Source: Chryseobacterium endalhagicum (GTDB taxonomy: Bacteria; Bacteroidota; Bacteroidia; Flavobacteriales; Weeksellaceae). Taken from it: DNA of 64,000 bases. Positions 60,506 to 64,000 of this stretch are shown one piece after another. A program made the position numbers and the translations under genes. The notes under the pieces are model-generated. The model made no database searches, was not told the origin of the DNA, and worked only from the letters and a program-made list of their open reading frames with translations. The DNA is taken from NCBI RefSeq assembly GCF_016745235.1, contig NZ_JAELVM010000002.1, forward strand, positions 806,001-870,000, in the 5' to 3' direction. The number at the start of each line of letters is the position of its first letter. The stretch's first letter is position 1.

Positions 60506-61824
60506 TTAATTTCTAAAATTTTGGTGAAAATTTCTTTGGCGTATTCGTAGGATGAAAACTCCTGAACCTGTTGTACTGCATTTTTTGAGAAAACAGCATA
60601 TTCGTTTTTATTCAGTTCAAGTATCTTTTTAATTCCTTCCGCTAATTGTTGAGTGTCTTTCATGGCTGCTTTATATCCGTTGTAATCATTTATGACCATG
60701 TTTGTAAGAATGCCGGTATCAAAACCTACAACGGGAGTTCCACAGGCCAGGGCCTCTGAAACCATCATTGGTCCGGAGTCCTCAATAGATGAGTTTACAA
60801 AAACGTCAGTGGCCTGGTATAATAATGATAATAGCCTGTAATCTTTGATGTAATCTATTTTCTGCTTTTTAAAAGTAACCCTGTCAAATTCTTTGTTGAT
60901 GCTGTGGGAAACAACCAAAAGATTTATTTTTTTCTTCAATTCTTCCGGAAGCTGCTGGTCCAGCAGTTCTAAGGCTTCAATAAGATATTTAAATCCTTTT
61001 CGGGGGTCATCCATGTTCTGTGCTCCAGTGAGGATGTAGAAATTATCTTCTTCTAAGGAAAAAATACTTTTAGCAATGCTTTTATTTTTATCATTAAGAA
61101 GCTGGGTATCTATTAAACTGTTAATATTATAGATGACTTTCTGATCCCTGTAAATTCTTGATTTTTTTGCCTGCTCCAGTGTTAAGCCGGAACCTGCTAT
61201 AATCTGGAAAGAAGCATGTTTTGAATTCTGATATTTCTTTTCCAAATTATCTTTTGCAACATGTTTCTGGGATTCATCCGGAATAGCCGGGCAATGATCA
61301 CAGCTGTTCATATATCCTTCACATCCCCATGAGAAATGGCATCCACCTGTAAAGTGGTTCATATCCACTGTGATGTTGTATATTTTAGACTGCGTGGCTT
61401 TGTGGATATTTAAAAGATCAGTACTGTTAAGAAAACCAATGGTCATACCCGTGAAAATATAGTCCGGTACAAAACCCACAGATTTCAGGAGGCTGTCTAC
61501 GTTGATATTTTCAGCAATTTCATCTTTGCTTAAAAAGGAATACTTACTGTCTGTTGTCAGTTTCTTTTTAGCAGCTGCTTCAGATTGGAGATTCGTGAAT
61601 TTTGACTTTATCCGTCGCAGTATTTTCTCTGTTAAAGATGAGATTTTAGTAGCCGGAGAATGTTGTATATGAATATAAGGTTTTATAAAGTCATCGGTTT
61701 TTGTTTTGCTCTTTACACACATTACTACTTCGTGTCCCATATTTTTAAAAATATGAGCCACTTTGTACATAGCTTCGTATGCGCCGTTCACATCACCGGT
61801 GGATAAAACTAATATTTTCTTCAT
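60502..61824 (-). CDS. Glycosyltransferase family 4 with Cys-rich N-terminal motif
   Basis: 440 residues from the ATG at 61824 (MKKILVLSTGDVNGAYEAMY); an ATG four codons earlier would overlap the wzt stop. N-terminal lobe includes GGCHFSWGCEGYMNSCDHCP (about 160-180), a C-x-x-x-x-C-type cluster seen in WcaL/colanic-acid-like GT4 enzymes. C-terminal lobe has ILTGAQNMDDPRKGFKYLIE and the E-x7-E region NSSIEDSGPMMVSEALACGT. Directly behind wzt, two bases after its stop, so it is probably transcribed as the third gene of the operon. Confidence 0.9.
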   Translation of the reverse strand: MKKILVLSTGDVNGAYEAMYKVAHIFKNMGHEVVMCVKSKTKTDDFIKPYIHIQHSPATKISSLTEKILRRIKSKFTNLQSEAAAKKKLTTDSKYSFLSKDEIAENINVDSLLKSVGFVPDYIFTGMTIGFLNSTDLLNIHKATQSKIYNITVDMNHFTGGCHFSWGCEGYMNSCDHCPAIPDESQKHVAKDNLEKKYQNSKHASFQIIAGSGLTLEQAKKSRIYRDQKVIYNINSLIDTQLLNDKNKSIAKSIFSLEEDNFYILTGAQNMDDPRKGFKYLIEALELLDQQLPEELKKKINLLVVSHSINKEFDRVTFKKQKIDYIKDYRLLSLLYQATDVFVNSSIEDSGPMMVSEALACGTPVVGFDTGILTNMVINDYNGYKAAMKDTQQLAEGIKKILELNKNEYAVFSKNAVQQVQEFSSYEYAKEIFTKILEIK

Positions 61825-61826
61825 AA

Positions 61827-63062
61827 TTACATCCATATCACCGGAGGATGAATGATTCCATTATCCGTATCTCCGGTAAGAAAGTTTTCATGACCTGTTT
61901 CAACAATATTGATCTGCATACCTCCCTTAATATAGTCATAAAGTTCTACTCCGGGAGTATCCAGAGCCACAGAAAGAATATACGTATTCGGAATGAGCCT
62001 ATTGCCTTCAATTTGTATGGATAAGCTATTTTCATGCAGATCTCCAAATGTTTTTCTTGTAATAAATATGACATTTTCAAATTTATCCAGAATGGCAATA
62101 TTGATACGGACCCCTTTTTCAACCGATCTGTTAATATAATCTATACTGACGTTGATGTCGTCGGTATGGCTAAATTCCCTTGTTTCAATATTCTGACTAT
62201 TGGTAATTTTAATATTGTGAATCTGGGCCTTTTTACTCAGATCTTCAATGTATTTGAACTCAGAATTGGGAGATAATTCGTTGATGATATAATTTTCCAG
62301 AACCTTACTGATGCCACCCTGATCTACAAGCTGGCCGTTTCTCATCAGGATACCGGATGTACATAATTGTTTAACGGCGGCCATATTGTGGCTTACAAAT
62401 AAAATGGTACGCCCTTCTCCCTTGGTAACATCACCCATTTTCCCAAGACATTTTTTCTGAAAATCGGCATCTCCCACCGCCAAAACTTCATCTACAATCA
62501 GGATTTCAGATTCAAGGTGTGCGGCTACGGCAAATGCAAGGCGTACGTACATTCCCGAAGAATATCTTTTTACAGGGGTATCAATATATCTTTCTACTCC
62601 TGAAAAGGCAACAATTTCATCAAATTTTCGGGCAATTTCTTTTCTTGTCATTCCCAGGATAGCACCGTTGAGGTACACATTCTCACGTCCCGTCATTTCA
62701 GGATGGAAACCTGTTCCTACTTCCAGTAAAGAAGCAATTCTTCCATTGGTATAAATTTTTCCGGTGGTAGGTTTGGTCACCTTACTCAGGATTTTCAGCA
62801 AAGTGGATTTTCCGGCTCCATTTCTGCCGATGATTCCCACTGCACTTCCTTGTTCTATTTCAAAGTTGATGTCGCGGAGTGACCATACATATTCCGAATT
62901 TCCTTTCGTTGTTCTGTCATTGGTTTCACCTATTTTTAAATAGGGATCTTCTTTGCCTCTTACTTTGTGCCAGAATCTGTTTAAATCGTGAGATAATGTC
63001 CCTGTTCCGACTTGTCCAAGACGGTACTGTTTTGATATGTTTTCTGCTTTTAAAGCCAGCAT
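61827..63062 (-). CDS. wzt: ABC transporter ATP-binding protein, Wzt-like
   Basis: 411 residues. Nucleotide-binding domain (1-250) with Walker A GIIGRNGAGKSTLLKIL, signature RYSSGMYVRLAFAVA, Walker B ILIVDEVLAVGD and switch His in TILFVSHNMAAVKQL. A C-terminal domain of about 150 residues (260-411) corresponds to the Wzt carbohydrate-binding domain that recognises the modified end of a finished O-antigen chain. Longer than the about 250-residue KpsT-type capsule ATPases, which supports O-antigen-type export. It powers Wzm, encoded 43 bases upstream. Confidence 0.93.
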   Translation of the reverse strand: MLALKAENISKQYRLGQVGTGTLSHDLNRFWHKVRGKEDPYLKIGETNDRTTKGNSEYVWSLRDINFEIEQGSAVGIIGRNGAGKSTLLKILSKVTKPTTGKIYTNGRIASLLEVGTGFHPEMTGRENVYLNGAILGMTRKEIARKFDEIVAFSGVERYIDTPVKRYSSGMYVRLAFAVAAHLESEILIVDEVLAVGDADFQKKCLGKMGDVTKGEGRTILFVSHNMAAVKQLCTSGILMRNGQLVDQGGISKVLENYIINELSPNSEFKYIEDLSKKAQIHNIKITNSQNIETREFSHTDDINVSIDYINRSVEKGVRINIAILDKFENVIFITRKTFGDLHENSLSIQIEGNRLIPNTYILSVALDTPGVELYDYIKGGMQINIVETGHENFLTGDTDNGIIHPPVIWM

Positions 63063-63105
63063 ATTTTTAATTGTAATTTAAAATTAATAAAAAATCAGAG
63101 CTCTT

Positions 63106-63954
63106 TTATACAGTGTCCATAAAAGTTTTTTCAACCTTGTTGAAAGCAACAATGCCTATCATCAGCAGAACTAAAATGATCACTGAACTGATTCCCAGCA
63201 TTGCCGGAGAAAAATCTCCCACACCAAGCCAGGCAAATTTAAAGCATTCAAAAATACCCGTCAGCGGATTGTAATAAGCTACATCCCGGAAAATACCTCG
63301 TAGTGCAGATACCGGATAGATTACGGGAGTTGCATACATGTATAAACTGATTCCGAATCCAAGCAGCATGCTGAGGTCTTTATATTTTGTAGTAAGTGAC
63401 GAAAAAATCATTCCAACTCCCAGGGCGAAAAGTGCCATGAGAAGGATCAGAAAAGGGGTTGCCAAAATCCAGATGTTTGGATGGGCTTCTCCTTTAAAAT
63501 AATAATATGCCCAGCCTAAAATGAATAAAATAAACTGTACTCCAAACCGCATAAGATTGGATAATACAATAGACAGGGGAGTTACAAGTCTCGGAAAATA
63601 AACTTTTCCGAAAATTCCGGCATTTCCTGAAAATGTGTAAGAGGTTGCGAGTAGGGATGTGGAGAAATAATTCCAGAGGGTTACACCAGCCAGATAGAAC
63701 AAAAGAGGAGGTGCACCGTCTGTAGGAAGTTTGGCGATTCTCCCAAATACGATCAGGTACACGATCGTCGTTAAAATTGGGTTGATGAAAAACCAGACAG
63801 GTCCTAGTATAGTTTGCTTAAAGCTGGAAACAAAATCTCTTTTAATAAACATGTATACCAAATCTTTATACTTCCATACTTCTTTAAGTTTTAAATCAAA
63901 TAAAGAATGGTTGGCATCAATCGTTTCCGTCCACTTTTGCTGTGGGTCATTCAT
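63106..63954 (-). CDS. wzm: ABC transporter permease, Wzm-like
   Basis: 282 residues from the ATG at 63954 (MNDPQQKWTETI); an in-frame TTG six codons earlier lies in the promoter-to-leader region. ABC-2 permease with six membrane helices starting FFINPILTTIVYLIVFGRI, continuing TPLSIVLSNLMRFGVQFILF and MYATPVIYPVSALRGIFRD. It moves undecaprenyl-linked polysaccharide across the inner membrane together with Wzt. First gene of the long minus-strand operon. The promoter is seen just upstream. Confidence 0.93.
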   Translation of the reverse strand: MNDPQQKWTETIDANHSLFDLKLKEVWKYKDLVYMFIKRDFVSSFKQTILGPVWFFINPILTTIVYLIVFGRIAKLPTDGAPPLLFYLAGVTLWNYFSTSLLATSYTFSGNAGIFGKVYFPRLVTPLSIVLSNLMRFGVQFILFILGWAYYYFKGEAHPNIWILATPFLILLMALFALGVGMIFSSLTTKYKDLSMLLGFGISLYMYATPVIYPVSALRGIFRDVAYYNPLTGIFECFKFAWLGVGDFSPAMLGISSVIILVLLMIGIVAFNKVEKTFMDTV

Positions 63955-63969
63955 TTGTGTAAGTTTTTG

Positions 63970-63998
63970 CAAATTTAAAATATTTAATTATCATTCAA
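63970..63998 (-). promoter_or_regulatory. wzm operon promoter (TTG-N18-TAAATTTG)
   Basis: On the minus strand TTG at 63998-63996 is followed by 18 bases and TAAATTTG at 63977-63970, both boxes of the Bacteroidota promoter at the right spacing. The -7 box ends 15 bases before the wzm ATG. This is the best-supported promoter in the window. Confidence 0.65.
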
Positions 63999-64000
63999 CT

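Overview
The window is AT-rich DNA from a flavobacterium, most likely Chryseobacterium or a close relative in the Weeksellaceae. Three things point there. Many genes have the Bacteroidota -7 promoter box TAnnTTTG just upstream. There are type IX secretion (T9SS) substrates and lipoproteins with short Ser/Cys lipoboxes. Mfd, Pth and the surface-polysaccharide genes all look flavobacterial. I saw no rRNA, tRNA, CRISPR array, transposase or integrase. Several apparent long reading frames open with TTG, and I moved those starts to the first convincing ATG (MFS, mfd, wzm and others).

Layout. 1-6000: the start of a large secreted repeat protein, an MFS exporter, small lipoproteins, a GH3-family enzyme and a short repeat peptide, all on the minus strand. 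6246-9614: mfd, followed by a 138-bp tandem repeat rich in hairpins and a strong terminator. 10302-12693: three tandem paralogous secreted proteins with the VGIGT..P...LDVNG start. 12846-14758: two related lipoproteins; then pth. 15592-20564: a cell-surface signalling block (outer-membrane barrel, ECF sigma factor, FecR-like anti-sigma, FecA-like TonB receptor). Its arginine codons are mostly CGN while its neighbours prefer AGA, so it may have been acquired. 20809-24217: two beta-carbonic anhydrases, a SulP anion transporter and a small exported protein, a plausible bicarbonate-handling group. 24564-29516: a 1650-residue T9SS substrate with two copies of a large internal module.

29980 to the right edge is one large surface-polysaccharide (probably O-antigen) locus. 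It is a mosaic of strand blocks: minus 29980-32257, plus 32306-33543, minus 33632-37152, plus 37424-44965, minus 45151-63954. The last block is a gene-dense operon headed by wzm and wzt, and both boxes of its promoter are visible at 63970-63998. It holds about ten glycosyltransferases, two polytopic membrane enzymes, a WecE-like sugar aminotransferase with a PglD/NeuD-like acyltransferase, an ATP-grasp ligase and an AsnB-like amidotransferase.

The most interesting parts are the following. (1) A plus-strand cassette, 39376-44965, encodes a 40-residue small protein, an FkbH-like HAD enzyme, an acyl carrier protein, a MaoC hydratase, an SDR reductase, an MBOAT and an SGNH-like protein. A separate KASIII plus ACP pair lies at 32306-33543. 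Together they look like a pathway that builds a short hydroxyacyl or glyceryl group on a carrier protein and transfers it to the polysaccharide. (2) A frame-shifted remnant of a second WecE-like aminotransferase sits at 51261-51453, a scar of past rearrangement of the locus. (3) The signalling block has atypical codons. The initiating transferase and nucleotide-sugar genes are not in the window and may lie beyond the right edge.
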